This document shows, piece after piece, positions 22,475-34,407 of a stretch of 64,000 nt of DNA (position 1 is the stretch's first letter; each line of letters opens with the position of its first letter). The notes under the pieces are model-generated. The model had not been told where the DNA came from. It was given only the letters and a program-made list of their open reading frames with translations, and made no database searches. Location: positions 22,262,960-22,326,959 of the forward strand of contig OV121084.1 of NCBI GenBank assembly GCA_921293015.1. The letters run 5' to 3'. The DNA is from Phorcus lineatus. Its lineage: Eukaryota; Mollusca; Gastropoda; Trochida; Trochidae. The position numbers and the translations under genes are program-made.

Positions 22475-23703
22475 TGGTTACTCTACTAGTAGATACAGTA
22501 GAAAATCTGCCTCCATAGGAATAGTTTGAAGCTGATCTAACAGCTGTTGCCGTCTCAAGCTGAAAAAGACGTTCCACTTGGCATTATAAAGTCTTGAGGT
22601 CAAAGGTATGATAGCGTTGACGATTGCATCTGAAGAACCCTTGGTGAAGCCTTGAACTTGAGTGATCTCCCGACAGCCTCCACAGTGTATATTCTGTGCT
22701 GACAGATTCTTGTGAGTTACTCCGGACTGTGACTTGTTTAGTAGATTGAGCCACAAGGGTAGACAAAGAGGCACGTCTGTCAAAAAATCCAGTAGATTAA
22801 CTAGACAATTGTGCAGGGCGATTATGGCCGAAACAATTTCTTTATTGGAGGAAAAGCTTATGCAATCATTCATTCCAACAAGAAAAAAAGAGCGCATACA
22901 GCTCAGGCTAGTGCTTGTCGCAAAAAGGTCGATCATAGGAGATTCCTACCATCTGGCAAACAGTTCAAAGGCTTCCTTGTGAAAAGTCCATTCTCTGGGT
23001 ATTACCTGATTCATGCAGGATAGAGAATCCGCCAGGACATTTAATCTGCCTGTAATGTGCCTTGCTCTTAACATGATCTTGGCCTGATCAACAATATGAA
23101 GATCCTTGGAGTGAGTTCCTGCCTGTTAATTGATGTATGAGACCACCGTTGCATTGTTCGTGGCCACAGTGGTTTTGTACAGATGTCACCACCACTGACG
23201 TATTGCCTCAATTACTAAGACCAAATTCCCTGAATCTTGAGATGGTTGAGATGAGCTTCCCATCCTTTGCATTTTACGTAAAAACTGTGAAATGATGATC
23301 CCTGAATGTTGTTCCTGCCATCACATTGTACTCCCTTGTCTACAAACCTATTTCGCGTTGAACAAGCGGAGAGCATGTTTGGAGGCAAACTTGGAAATGT
23401 CAGAGATTTAGACAACCTCTGTAAGAGATTGTAGAAGAGACATCCATTTCTTTACAGGGGCTGAGCCTTGTTGAAGTAGAAATAGAATTCTTGACAATCA
23501 ACCATCGATACAGGAAGGGTAAAATGAGACCCTTGTCTTTATCTAATAATTGATCCTGGACATGGGAGCCAGCTCTGATTTCTCCTGGTGAACTAACCAG
23601 CCTAAAATGGATCACAAACTTGATCTGTTGAAGACGAGTTATTGTCAAACATGACTCCCCAAGAAGTCAAGATTTCCATTATTCGCTATGCCCCTGACGT
23701 AAA
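22475..23703 (-). pseudogene. DIRS-like retroelement, RT end / RNase H / tyrosine recombinase N-terminus
   Basis: Minus-strand fragments in order are: an RT-like piece with IKFVIHF and GLILPFLYRW (23400-23648), a middle part with frameshifts, and a last frame (22478-22936). That last frame starts with IDLFATS, a motif near the RNase H region of these elements, and later reads LTSRLYNAKWNVF, the usual start of their tyrosine-recombinase domain. The YxDD box is not intact and the recombinase catalytic half is missing. It continues the coding region at 31053-32100, from which a 7.3-kb insertion separates it. Confidence 0.6.
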
Positions 23704-23708
23704 GAAAA

Positions 23709-24132
23709 CACTGTCGTGTATTCAGTTAGGACGGGATGTTCCAAGATGGCAACCAAAACAGTACGACAGAGATAGGTGTCTGATTCCATTGCTCGTTTCT
23801 CCTAATTGTCAAGGTTTAAATGGTTACATTTAACTGTGAATAGTCAGGATATGAATAAGCAATATATTGGTGCAGCGTTTGGTTGCACAAACTTCAAGAA
23901 TTAAGTGTATTTGCCATCTAAAGTTGAAGTTTATCGCACTTATGTTTTCGAAGCGGGGGTGACCTCTCTAAAATTGTATTTTCCTACCCTTAAGGATCTT
24001 AAACATAATAGATATCTTCACCCACAGTTGCTATTGGTCGTAATAAAGATTTCTGTGCAATTGAAAGTGATTTTCTTGAGTAATTAATTAGTTATCGCAA
24101 AATTAACAAATCAACAAGGCTGCGGAGGGAAC
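23709..24132 (+). repeat. Left terminal inverted repeat of the 7.34-kb element
   Basis: Its counterpart is at 30630-31047. Both include ggacgggaygttccaagatgg, a ttaaatggttaa-type block, and an inner end at caacaaggctgcgga. The open frame at 23642-23833 lies in the repeat and has no counterpart signal of coding. Confidence 0.85.
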
Positions 24133-24235
24133 CTGCTTTTAAATCGGCGGAGGGGACCCAGAAATAAAGGTTGGGAGGGGACCTTTTGGGATGGAAAGGG
24201 GACATAGGGTATGGAGGGAACTTAATTTCAGATTT
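24133..24235 (+). repeat. Inner inverted repeat 'a', partner at 27780-27893
   Basis: ttttaaatcggcggagggga, then gacccagaaataaaggttggg and gggtatggagggaactt. The same run occurs inverted at 27780-27893. The pair brackets piggyBac copy 3. Confidence 0.75.
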
Positions 24236-25202
24236 AAGAAGAACTATCAAGATTTCATGGAACTGGTTTTGCATTCAATAATATTTGAATCCCTATGCAT
24301 ATTCTATGTATACATATTAGATGTATACACTGCAGGTAACGATTTCACTTTTGTTTATTTTATTGTCCTAGATGGGATTTAAATTGTAATATCTATGCAC
24401 TGATTGGCCAGATTGTGCTATCCCTGACGTTTTTAATGCAAATTCATATCATTGCCATGTTTCCATTTCTGGTATCTGACTGATTTAAATTACATGTAAT
24501 AGCTGTCTGTTAGCATCATGTAATCACCATTTTTCGTTTCAATAAGAATATCTCAAGATATCATAAGATAGCCGATAAAAACTTCCCTGACATTGCTAAT
24601 TGTAATGAATAAAAATATCAGTTATTCCGATTGCTCAAGCAGCCAGATTGGCGTATTATGTTCTAGTTATTTTGAATTCCCCATTCGTCCAGAAACTACT
24701 TTATTTACGTTTTTAAAGTGATTGTGATTTCATGTTTTCGAAACATGAACGTACATGATAAAGTTGACAGACTCATCAATATTAGGATACAAACCAATAC
24801 CATTGATATATCGCCATATCACTGTAATAGTTGTAGAAACATTGAACTATGTTGCGGACAGTAAAGAATAAGGCACCAGTTTGGCAACCATAAAATTACA
24901 TGGTGAGGGGCTATGTCAACTAAAGTGTACTGTAACCAGAAAATTGTATCACTTTGTCTGAAAATCGCAACAGTGAATTTTGAAATATCCACAAATAGAA
25001 AAAAGGCAATGTTATCCGAAGGAAGGAACATCTTTCTCCGTAATCATTTTGATCAAATCTAGCCATGTTTGCAAGTGACCTGCTTTCATTGAAAACTCTT
25101 TGAATATTGAAATAATTTTTTTTCATCCTTGACAACTGAGCCGTTTATTGCATTGAGCATTTTAATATTTTAGCAATGGAGCTTTCTGGCTTTAATGATA
25201 TA
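24236..25202. other. Unassigned sequence inside the 7.34-kb element
   Basis: AT-rich, with no coding frame, terminal repeats or RNA gene recognised. Confidence 0.4.
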
Positions 25203-27546
25203 TTCAACTCTTACGTTGCTGAATATTATTTTGACCAGTTTTGCCCCCGTGGCTGAATTTTCCAGCTATCGCCTCGCTACCGTAAATGCGTAACTAGCAC
25301 CCATAGCTGAATATTCCAGCGCCGCCAGATGCGACCGTTTTCACAACATATGGTGTGTTTACATGGCGAAATACGGACGTTATCTTCGTTGTATACAAAA
25401 CTAGTCTGCCAATCCCGTGTCACAAATGGATGATACTTACCTGGCACTTTGAATCAATTTCTATCTATAACCAAAGTAAACTTGTTTTTAATTCGGGTGC
25501 CATAACTCCATAAATTCTGAGAGTGCATGCGCGAAATCAATACGAAACTGAAGACGAATAGTTCCTCTTGACATCGATATAAAAAGTATTTAAAAGATTT
25601 GTCTAGCACAAATTTTACAATTATTAAAAAATTGTCTATATTTCAAACTCTATAAAATCGTTTAATCCCTGAGTGCACAGACCAATTACATACGGAAATG
25701 AAGCTAATTTATTGCTCTATATTTTAAGATAAATTTCATTACGACACGCCATCCTATATGAAAGATATAAATTACGAAAGCAGGGTAGTGTTAAACCCCG
25801 ATAACGTTCTTACCCCACAGTAATATTACTAAGCTAGTAGCCCCGGGCAAACGCACGGAGGGGTATCCCCGCCAAAAATACACTCACACATAACATAAAT
25901 TGTTTTTATTCCCAACTTTATAAATCATATTATTCCTTTTTTATACATGCAAATTATATGTGGAATTGAAGGCAATTTATTCCACTTTATGAAGAAATAA
26001 ATCATAACAATCTTTTGCACTGTAATTAGAAGTTATTACCAACAAAACGTGGGTATAGTTAGTGAAGTCTTTGATAATCGCCTTACTGCGACAAATCATT
26101 TCCACACGTTTTATTTTGATGTAAATACGGGCAAATTACATATGAAAATGAAGGTATTTATTTCTTCTTTACGATGATATGAAAATAATAAATATGTACC
26201 ACTTGGTTTGGAATACATAAAGTTTGCAAAGATGGTACCCTAAGGTATTTGAGAACAGATTTTGATAATTGCAACATCACTTACTGGTCCTTTATTGTCT
26301 TATTGTAATTTGCAAATTTTATATAGAATTGAAGACGATCCTTTCGTCTTTATTGTGATATAAAAATGTTGATAATGCACTCTGCCGTTAAATGGATAGG
26401 AAGCGTAAAAAGCAGTTGAAAATAAATCGCTTCTCGGTAAACAAAATATGAATAGAGAAATTGCCTGTTTGTGCGATGCGCGCCGGGTCCTTTCTGATTT
26501 ACTTGTACATACCAATTTTATATGGAAATAAAGATCATCCTTTCCTCTATATTTTGATTATAAAATTTCAAAATTTACCGAGAAGTTTATGTGATATAAA
26601 GTGCGAGAAAATGGTAAAAACGTAAAGAATAAACAAAAGTCACAATTTTGTGAAACTTGCTGAATCTTTTTTTTATATCATATCAAAGACAATTATTCCT
26701 TCTTTATCACGAGGTAATCAATTTCAATATACGCTTAGCTGTTGAGAAGATATGAGCAAAAGAAAGGCACATGTCAAAATCGTTGTTCTGTTTACATAAT
26801 TTAAATAGAAATATTAGCTTTTTGTGCGGCGCTTGCTGTGTCTTTATTTATTTTTGCATATGTAAAAGTTTTACATGGAATGAAAGACAATCTTGATATA
26901 AAAATTGTCAAAATACGCTGAGCACATCATGAGAAAATTGGTGTGACAAAATGGTACGTGTAAAACGAAAAATAATTAAAAATCACCTTTTTTGCGGCAC
27001 ATGCTGTATCTTCATTTCAGGTAAACAATTTTCTGCTCTTTCAAATGAACCAACCCATACTGAAATCCGCCCAAGGGTGCAGAACACAGGACGTGCGATA
27101 GGAAGGTGTGCATATGGTCAAAATGCACGCGTCGCAGTAAACGATAGCACGCGTGGGGCGGTAAGCTTGTGCAAGAGGGTAGAAAGTGCCCACAGTCTAT
27201 TAGCACGTGCGGCGGGGAGTGGGGGAAAATTGAGGGATTTTAAAGCTCATTTTTGTTACGATAAACGTTATCAATGTTTGCATAATTTTCGGAACATGTA
27301 CGCGCATTATTTAGAACACCAACAAAACAAAATTCTGTAGCTTAGCGAAAGACGGACTGAAAGTACTAGTGTTGAACTGACACTACTGTCGTACAACAAT
27401 TGCCCGTCCTTCGCTACTGGGCACCACAGCGATAATTAGCTAGCGTAAAGAAAAACTGAGTGTAGTAGTCGCATCTTGCCTGGAGGACATGCGGTCAAAG
27501 CTAATTTCAGCCTGGACAGGTCCGTGCTTAGCAGCTTACGGGTTAA
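25203..27546. mobile_element. piggyBac family copy 3, non-autonomous (2.3 kb)
   Basis: The left end is degenerate (ttcaactcttacgttgctga) but matches 4582 onward (ttgctgaatattattttgacc). The right end, cttacggg, is followed by TTAA at 27543. Between them are the same reiterated arm units (ATGCAAATTATAtgtgg near 25949, others near 26130, 26300, 26500, 26850) and the terminal block shared with 16330-16814. The transposase gene is absent. The 129-codon open frame at 26951-27340 lies in the shared arm and is not a gene. Confidence 0.75.
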
Positions 27547-27779
27547 TACAGACTCTTCTAACTTATCTACCGTGTTTGAGATGCAGAGATCTAGTGAGGT
27601 TTTGTCAACAATGAAGGTATAATCAATACCTAAAACGTCATAGGGAATTATCTCTTAGTCTTCTGTCAAAATTCCAACTTTGCCACTTTTGGGGTCTAAA
27701 CATTCAATTTGTCAGTTTAGGTTTGAAATGGGTGGTCGAGTTCAAAATTGTAATAGAAGGAGTTTTGTCTCGTCTACAG

Positions 27780-27893
27780 AAAATTGTTCTGAAATTGAGT
27801 TCCCTCCATACCCTATTATGTCCACTATTATATCCAAAAAGGTCCTCTCCCAACCTATATTTCTGGGTCTCCTCTGCCGATTTAAAACCGGTG
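27780..27893 (-). repeat. Inner inverted repeat a'
   Basis: Inverted partner of 24133-24235. It is directly followed at 27894 by aaccggtgtag and then the 'b' palindrome arm, so this is the junction of two adjacent fold-back units. Confidence 0.75.
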
Positions 27894-27895
27894 TA

Positions 27896-28080
27896 GCAGG
27901 CCATTTCTTCCCCAGTCTAAACTTTCCCCGGGAATAAATAGCCTAGGCCAAACTCCCCCCCCCCCCCCGGCAGCCAAATTCCCCAGGGAAAGCCTGGCCA
28001 AAGTTTCCCCACCTTTGATTCTACCTATACCTACTTTCTATTGTCAACATTCATAGCAATTTGGACCCTACTTAACTCAC
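27896..28080 (+). repeat. Inner inverted repeat 'b', partner at 30410-30630
   Basis: Repeated words ggcctaggccaaac, ttccccgggg and tttccccacc are followed by attctacctayacctaatttct-like sequence and gtcaacattcatagcaattt. The same order is found inverted at 30410-30630. A 14-base C run lies near 27956. Confidence 0.75.
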
Positions 28081-28200
28081 CTTTTCTTTTATATATATTG
28101 TGGAGATATTAATTACAATGGCAAGTTCTCTTCCTTCTGGTCTAACTAGGCTAACTTTCTGATTTGTTTTTGTTATTCTTTATTATTATATATATTTAAT

Positions 28201-29395
28201 TTTTAGCTCATCAGGTCTGAAAGACCCGATGGGCTTATGGCATGGCAAGGCGTCCGTCCATCCGTCCGTCCGTCCATCCGTAAACTTTTCACTTTTTCGA
28301 CTTCTTCTCCAGAACCAATGACTCTAGAGAGCTGAAAATTTATGTGCATACTCCTTGGCAAATGGGGATTCTAATTTGTAGATTTCGTGACCCCATGACC
28401 CCAAATGGGGTCACAAGGGTCAAAACCTTAAAAATCTATTACAATCTTCTCCAGTTCCAAAAGGTCCAGAGAGCTGAAAAGTTTTGTGTAGACTCCTTGG
28501 GCACTGGAGATTCTAAATTGTAGATTTTGTGACCCCATGACCCCAAATGAGGTCACAGGTGTCAAAACATGAAAAACCTATTTTCATCTTCTTCTCCAGT
28601 TCCAAAAGGTCCAGAGAGCTGAATAGTTGTGTGTAGACTCCTTGGGCACTGGAGATTCTTAATTGTAGGTTTGGTGACCCCATGACTCTAAATGGGGTCA
28701 CAGGGGTCAAAACCTGAAAAACCTATTTTCATCTTCTTCTCCAGTTCCAAAAGGTCTAGAGAGCTGAAAAGGTGTGTGTAGACTCCTTGGCCAACGGGGA
28801 TTCTAAATTGTAGGTTTGGTGACCCTATGACCACAAATGGGGTCACAGGGGTCAAAACCTAAAAAACCTAATTTCATCTTTTTCCCTAGTTCCAAAAGGT
28901 CTAGAGAGCTGAAAAGGTGTGTGTAGACTCCCTGGCCAACAGGGATTCTAAATTGTAGGTTTGGTGACCCCATGACCCCAAATGGGGTCACAGGGGTCAA
29001 AACCTAAAAAACCTAATTTAATCTTTTTTCCTAGTTCCAAAAGGTCTAGAGAGCTGAAAAGGTGTGTGTAGACTCCTTGGCCAATGGGGATTCTAAATTG
29101 TAGGTTTGGTGACCACTTGACCCCAAACGGGGTCACAGGGGTCAAAACCTTAAAATCCTACTTTCATCTTCTTCTCCAGTTCCAAAAGGTCTTGATAGCT
29201 TAATAGTTGTGTGTAGATTCCTTGGACAATGTAGGTTCGGTGACCCCTTGACCCCAAATGGGCAATGGGCCTTTTTTATTTGTGAATAACTCGGACGTTG
29301 GGACAGGCTATCTTTCCTACACTGCCCATGACCTCATGGTCTAAACCCAAACACCTATTTCCATCAAAAGTCTGATGAGCTACAGAGCCCATGGC
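28201..29395 (+). mobile_element. AGCTCA-bounded element with six 145-bp tandem units
   Basis: It starts TTTTAGCTCATCAG and ends CTGATGAGCTACAGAGCC. After a ctgaaagaccc palindrome and cttatggcatggc comes a gtccgtccatccgtcc run. Then about six units of ~145 bp follow (tcttctccagttccaaaagg, agagagctgaaaag, gtgtagactccttgg, gtgaccccatgaccccaaat). It interrupts the left arm of the b/array palindrome. Frames of 65 codons on the minus strand are repeat artefacts. Other fragments of the family are at 2543-2708 and 58960-59345. Confidence 0.8.
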
Positions 29396-29414
29396 TCTAT
29401 TTTTCATTCTTTAT

Positions 29415-30240
29415 GTACAGGAGGAATTTCTAGCTAGATCATTTCTTCCCCACTCATGTTATTTATTTCCGAGGGTAAAATCTGGTCTAGCAAGGCTATT
29501 CCTTCCCCACCTTTGGTACTTATTGTTATAGGGAATGTCTGGCCTAGCTAGGCTATTTCTTCCCCAGCCTCAGTCTTTATTTTCAAGGGGGAAAGTCTGG
29601 CCCGGCTAGGCTTTATCTTCCCATGTTTTGGTGCTTAAGGTTATAGGGAGAGTCTAGCTTAGATAGGCTATTTCTTCCCTACCCTCAGTCTTTATTTTCA
29701 GGGGGAAAAGTCTGGCCTAGCTAGACTATTTCTTCCCCATTTTTGGTGCTTAAGGTTATAGGGAGAGTCTAGCTTAGATAGGCTATGTCTTCCCCACCCT
29801 CAGTCTTTATCTATAGGAGGGAGATTCTGGCCTTGCTAGGCTATTTCTTCCCCACCCTCAATCTTTATCTATAGGAGGGAGATTCTGGCCTTGCTAGGCT
29901 ATTTCTTCCCCACCCTCAGTTTTTATTTTCAGGGGGAGAATATGGCTTAGCTAGGTTATTTAGCTTTAGCCTAGCCTGGCCAGAATGTCCCTCCTGAATA
30001 TATAAAACTGAGGGTGGGGAAGAACTAGCCTAGCAAGGCCATACTCTCCCTCCTATAAATAAAGACTTAGGGTGGGGATGAAATAGCCTAGCCTGGCCAG
30101 AATGTCCCTCCTGAATATATAAAACTGAGGGTGGGGAAGAACTAGCCTAGCTTGGCCAGAATTTCCCCCCTGAATATAAAGACTGAGGGTGGGGAAGAAA
30201 TAGCCTTGCTAGGCCAGAATTTCCCCCTGTAAATGTACAC
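29415..30240. repeat. 57-bp array arranged as a palindrome
   Basis: About nine forward units (gtctggcctagctaggctat, then ttcttccccaccctcagtc, ~57 bp apart: 29446, 29503, 29560 and onward) are followed, after about 29968, by four or five inverted units (actgagggtggggaagaa, then atagcctagc-type words). It is the centre of the b/b' palindrome. Confidence 0.85.
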
Positions 30241-30409
30241 CCACATGGATATAAATGTCAAATAATAAAAATCAAGTTTTTAGTATAAGATTAGTAAGAC
30301 TGGAATGTTATCAGTTGTTCATAAAGATGAAAGGCAAATAAGTTGCACACATAATTGAATATCTTCCCACTAAAGATAAAACTGAGGATTTGTAAATGTA
30401 AGCTAATTT

Positions 30410-31047
30410 GGGTCAAAATTGCTATGAATGTTGACAGTAGAAATTAGGTGTAGGTAGAATATAGGGTGGGAAAAGTTTGGCCTAGGCCAGACTTTCCCCA
30501 GGGAACATTAAGCCCAGGGGGGAAAAGTTTGGCCTAGGCCAAAGTTTACCCGGGGAAAGATTGTCCTCGGCCAAACCTTCCCCGGGGAAAGTTTGGCCAG
30601 GGGAAAAGTTCGGCCTCTTACACCGGGTTCACTCCGCAGCCTTGTTGATTTGTTAATTTTGCGATAACTAATTAATTACTCAAGCAAATCACTTGCAATT
30701 GCACAGAATTCTTCATTACGACCAATAGAAACGGGTGACGATATCTATAACAATTAAGATCCTTAAGGGTAGGAAAATACACTTTTAGAGTGGCCATCCT
30801 CGCTTTTAAAACATAAGTGCGATAAACTTCAACTTTAAATGGCAAATACTCTTATTTCTAGAAGTTTGTGCAACCAAATGCTGCACCAATATATTGCTTA
30901 ATCATATCTTGACTATTCACAGATAAATTTAACCATTTAAACCTCGACAATTAGGAGAAACGAGCAATGGAATCAGACACCTATCTCTGTCATACTGTTT
31001 TGGTCGCCATCTTGGAACGTCCCGTCCTTACTGAGTACACGACAGTG
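30410..31047 (-). repeat. Inverted repeat b' (30410-30630) and right terminal inverted repeat (30630-31047)
   Basis: The first part mirrors 27896-28080; the second mirrors 23709-24132. The GAAAA duplication follows at 31048. Confidence 0.8.
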
Positions 31048-31052
31048 GAAAA

Positions 31053-32100
31053 TGTAGGACTGGTTTCAATACCATGGTGAAAAGCCACGAAACTATGGAT
31101 ATCCAAAACCATGAACTTGGTACTGAAAACATCCGCCATTCACCACAAAGAGGAGGTACTTCTGTAAGTGAGTGTGGATGGGTATATGAAGACAAGCATA
31201 GTTTAGATCCATAATGACAAACCTTGAGCACAACTGTAATAGCTTCCTGACATTCGGCAGAGACTCCATTGTGAATTTTGGCGGCCTGCTCAGAAACTCT
31301 ATGTTCAATATTATAGGTCTATCTCATCTCTCCCATGTCGTGTTTAGGAACGAGAAAGACTGGAGATTAAAAACCTCAAGACGTCCAGGAGGACAGCTTT
31401 ATAATTGCCTCCTTCAGCATAAGTTGTTAGATAGCAAGCACCACCTTCCTATAAAGAGACACCGCTAGAGGTGGGCAAGATTGGAACTGGATTTGGTAAC
31501 CGTCTGAAATCACAGAGTGGGGGGTGAGGTGTAAGATTAGCCTCTTTTGCGCCTGGCAGCACCACTACTCCTGGTTTAGGCTAGGAGAGCAGCTATAAGC
31601 TGATTATCAAGACTAAGAGTGGCCTGCGGCTCCTGTAAAGTAATAGCTTGACTACAAGATTCCTAACTCCTTCAAGCATGTGGGAACTCTCCAAGGCAGT
31701 TAAATAACCAATAGTACTAAGTGTGGCGTCACTGATCAAACGATAAATCACATTCGGAAAGGAATGGACTAAGGCAACCTTCTCGACATTCATTAAGACC
31801 AGAGAGTGGGTTTAAACTCCTGTGTCATCGTAAAAGGTAGAAGCTGTCTTATACCCACCGCAAACCAATCGATACAGGAGAAAATGTCAACTGTACCTTT
31901 ACCAATCCAGTGGAGGGAGAGAGAAGGTTAACGGTTGAGCACGGACACTGTCACTCAATAGGTCACCATGACCTGTCTTAGTATCAAAAGACTTCTTCAC
32001 CACTGAATGAGACTCATTCCCCCAAAGGGAAGCAGAGTTGCACAAGCTACTTGTGCGCAACTTCAACTTGATTCAGGATTTTTTCTGATTCCTAATTTGG
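31053..32100 (-). pseudogene. DIRS-like retroelement, N-terminal part and reverse transcriptase
   Basis: Minus-strand frames include MDLNYACLHIPIHTH and VNGGCFQYQVHGFG, which match the RT core pattern (DLKDAYLHIPI, then FQYQVLPFG) of DIRS-type elements. The reading continues as SIVSWLFTMVLKPVLHF up to 31053, where the 7.34-kb element cuts it. A frame at 31593-31793 resembles the region upstream of the RT. Frameshifts occur between 31093 and 31231. Confidence 0.6.
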
Positions 32101-33260
32101 TTATCATTTCAATCTTCTAGATCCTTAAAGGATTAAGAAAGTGGAAGCCACAACCACTTTTTTAAACAGAGACAAAACCTTGACAGGGTACAGGGAATTT
32201 GAATTGATTACTACTTGTCTGGATGCAGGAATTTGTGAGGAAAAGGCAATCTCATCTGACAACTGTAGAAGAGTTAGATTTACACAGAGTACATTTTGAT
32301 ACATTTTTCATCTGGTAAATCCTTGCATATAAGACATCATGAAGCTATGGAACAAATGGAGTCTTTATCACACGAAAAACATTATGAATGGGGGTCCCTG
32401 TCTGACATGAAACATTGATTTGTCACACATTTGTGTTGTGATCTTAATCGAAAATTACTTTGCAGTAAACACTGATGTTCACATAAAAAGAACAAATCTC
32501 AAGTCACAAACTTGCACACAAAAAACATAGAATTAACATAATGGGATGGTCCTGAGACTAAATGTCAATCTTGCACACCCTTAGAAATCACAAATCCAAG
32601 TAGCACATGTATGAAGATGAAGTAGGCACTTGCTGAACAAATGGGCTGGAAAGAGAATGTGAAGTAGCCACGTAGGGGCCAAGGTAGTTAACACCAGGCT
32701 GAAGAGGGGAGCTACAGACCACTTATAGTAAATATAATTTTGTTTATTTTTAATACTTTCAGTCTTTTGTAGGTAGGTTGAGGGGCACAGAGAGAGGGGC
32801 ACAGCTCATCCCAGAGAGAATGTTTACATCAATAATTACATTTGTATTTTTCTGTTTAGAGGATTGTGAGATTCTAACAATCACAAGTGTTGTGCGAAGA
32901 TTATTTAACACATTGTTTGCAAAATGCAATTATTCGATGTATTTATTTGACAACAAAGTCTTACTTTCTCAAAAGTTTTCAAACGAAAGTTAAAAATATT
33001 TTGAATGTTTTAGGGTCACCTAAACTTCAACTTAATGCATTCTGCCAAACAGTCAGTATTAAAAATTTCAGTTTTTTCTTGCTTTATGTTTTGTAGACAA
33101 ATACAAATTTCAAGTGCATGGCGCCAGTAATATTATTAGGGGCCAGAGAGTCAATAAATCAACAACTTAAAACCTGATTAGTTACACAGTATTTCAGCTC
33201 TCTAAATTCCTTCTGGAGAAGATGAAAATAGGTACATATTTAGGATAACTGAAAATAAAC
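32101..33260. repeat. Intron; right partner of the inverted end repeat at 32752-32833
   Basis: Most of the stretch is unassigned AT-rich sequence. Bases 32752-32833 (aggtaggttgaggggcacag, then gggcacagctcatccc) are the inverted partner of 19733-19830 and may be the other end of the DIRS-like element. Confidence 0.5.
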
Positions 33261-33358
33261 CTGAAACTTTTCCCGTCTTTGAATCTTCCCCATATCACTT
33301 GAGCCTGAAGACCAGCCAACTGCACAGCAACCTTTTCTGACACGAAGAACTCATCTTG
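33261..33358 (-). CDS. Unconventional myosin (MyTH4-FERM type), FERM F2-lobe exon
   Basis: This 98-nt exon lies between a cttgtttgcag acceptor and TTTCAG before gtttat (a weak but GT donor). It reads DEFFVSEKVAVQLAGLQAQV, the highly characteristic first helices of a myosin/kinesin-type FERM F2 lobe. It starts in phase 0, exactly as the exon at 54988 ends, and leaves two bases that the exon at 17754 completes. The intron upstream is 21.6 kb and is filled with LINE and piggyBac copies. Confidence 0.85.
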
Positions 33359-34407
33359 CTGCAAACAAGTCAGGGAATGTTGAGAATTCACTAAATGTGA
33401 TGGTTTTATCAAATAAAGTTACTTGATATCATGATCTTTTAAAAGAAAAATACAATATACCGTGTAATAGAATCATTGGCTCTGCAGTTCATCAGGTATT
33501 GCAATATCTAGTGTGATTAAAGTTGAAGACAATTCAGGGTGCCGCAATACACAATGAAATGCAGAACTGTGGTTCTCATAATGAGAATAAATAATTATCT
33601 CTGAGATCTGTGTGAGTTTACATTTTATGATGCAGAAAATGATTTAATAAGCACCCATGAAGCTTTGAAAATTGAAAAAGGAGGGTTATCCACAACATTC
33701 AAAAGATTAAAAAAAGAACAAATTCTGCCATCTCATTATGTTCAAAATTGATTACGGTTTTGCTTGCCACAATATGGAATAAAAGGACAGTCGCATACAT
33801 GCAAGAGGTATATGGTACTTGAAATCCAGCTCCCTGATTAATGGAACAAAGAGCAATACCGATGTTTTCAATTAAACTGCCTAGCTTTAACACACAGGCA
33901 AAGCTCTGCAAAGGGGCACATATTCTTTTGTGAGTTACAAATGTGGTTCAGGGGCATTTATAAGGAGTGGGCGCTAATTGCATCAAATATGGTAACACTA
34001 AGTTGGTACAAGATAAAAACAAGCAGCTGACATGATTGAGCTATATCCCCAAGAACTGGCACAATGTTTTCAGGTATAACATTTTTTATCAAATTTTCCA
34101 TGACTGTATTAAGATTAATGAATCCTTGTTATTATTTTGGTGAAAACAATGTCATTTGCAATGTTGTAAATATCAAAATAAGGAAAATGTTCCATCAAAA
34201 GCAAAATGAACTCAACACATTTTTGATAAACTAACATTATAATACCCCCGGTAACTTCATTGTGTTGCTGGGGATAATCATAGAGCCATACCTCAGTAGA
34301 CCCATCAGTCTATGTATTGTGGATGTTCATACCCATTAATTCTCAAGGTGAAATACCCATACATCACCAACATTGCCAAGTGTTAGTGCATCGGACACTC
34401 TTATTCT
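33359..34407. other. Myosin intron, no feature seen
   Basis: No exon, repeat array or mobile element was recognised before the target duplication of the LINE at 34408. Confidence 0.4.

Larger units (their letters stand above)
23709..31047. mobile_element. Fold-back DNA element, 7.34 kb, 420-bp inverted ends, inserted in the DIRS-like RT
   Basis: The ends read CACTGTCGTGTATTCAG (from 23709) and, inverted, CACTGTCGTGTACTCAG (from 31047). They are flanked by GAAAA at 23704-23708 and 31048-31052. The inverted ends stay over 85-90 percent alike for roughly 420 bp by eye. RT-like reading frames resume on either side. The cargo comprises a transposase-less piggyBac copy, an AGCTCA-bounded element, and palindromic arrays. 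No transposase was recognised. A 5-bp duplication with a CAC start is reminiscent of Transib/RAG-type ends, but that is only a resemblance. Confidence 0.8.

Noticed and set aside
26951..27340. 129-codon plus-strand protein
   Set aside because: It lies in the shared terminal arm of the piggyBac family, is not conserved as a frame in the other two copies, and has no family pattern.
27956..27970. Poly-C run as a regulatory G-quadruplex
   Set aside because: A single homopolymer tract in a palindromic repeat; more likely slippage or a sequencing weak spot.
28513..29145. Repeated 65-codon minus-strand proteins
   Set aside because: They are the same frame repeated in the 145-bp tandem units of the AGCTCA element.
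23709..31047. Firm assignment to a RAG/Transib transposon
   Set aside because: Only the CAC start and a 5-bp duplication suggest it; the heptamer differs at one base and no transposase is present, so it is kept as a hypothesis only.
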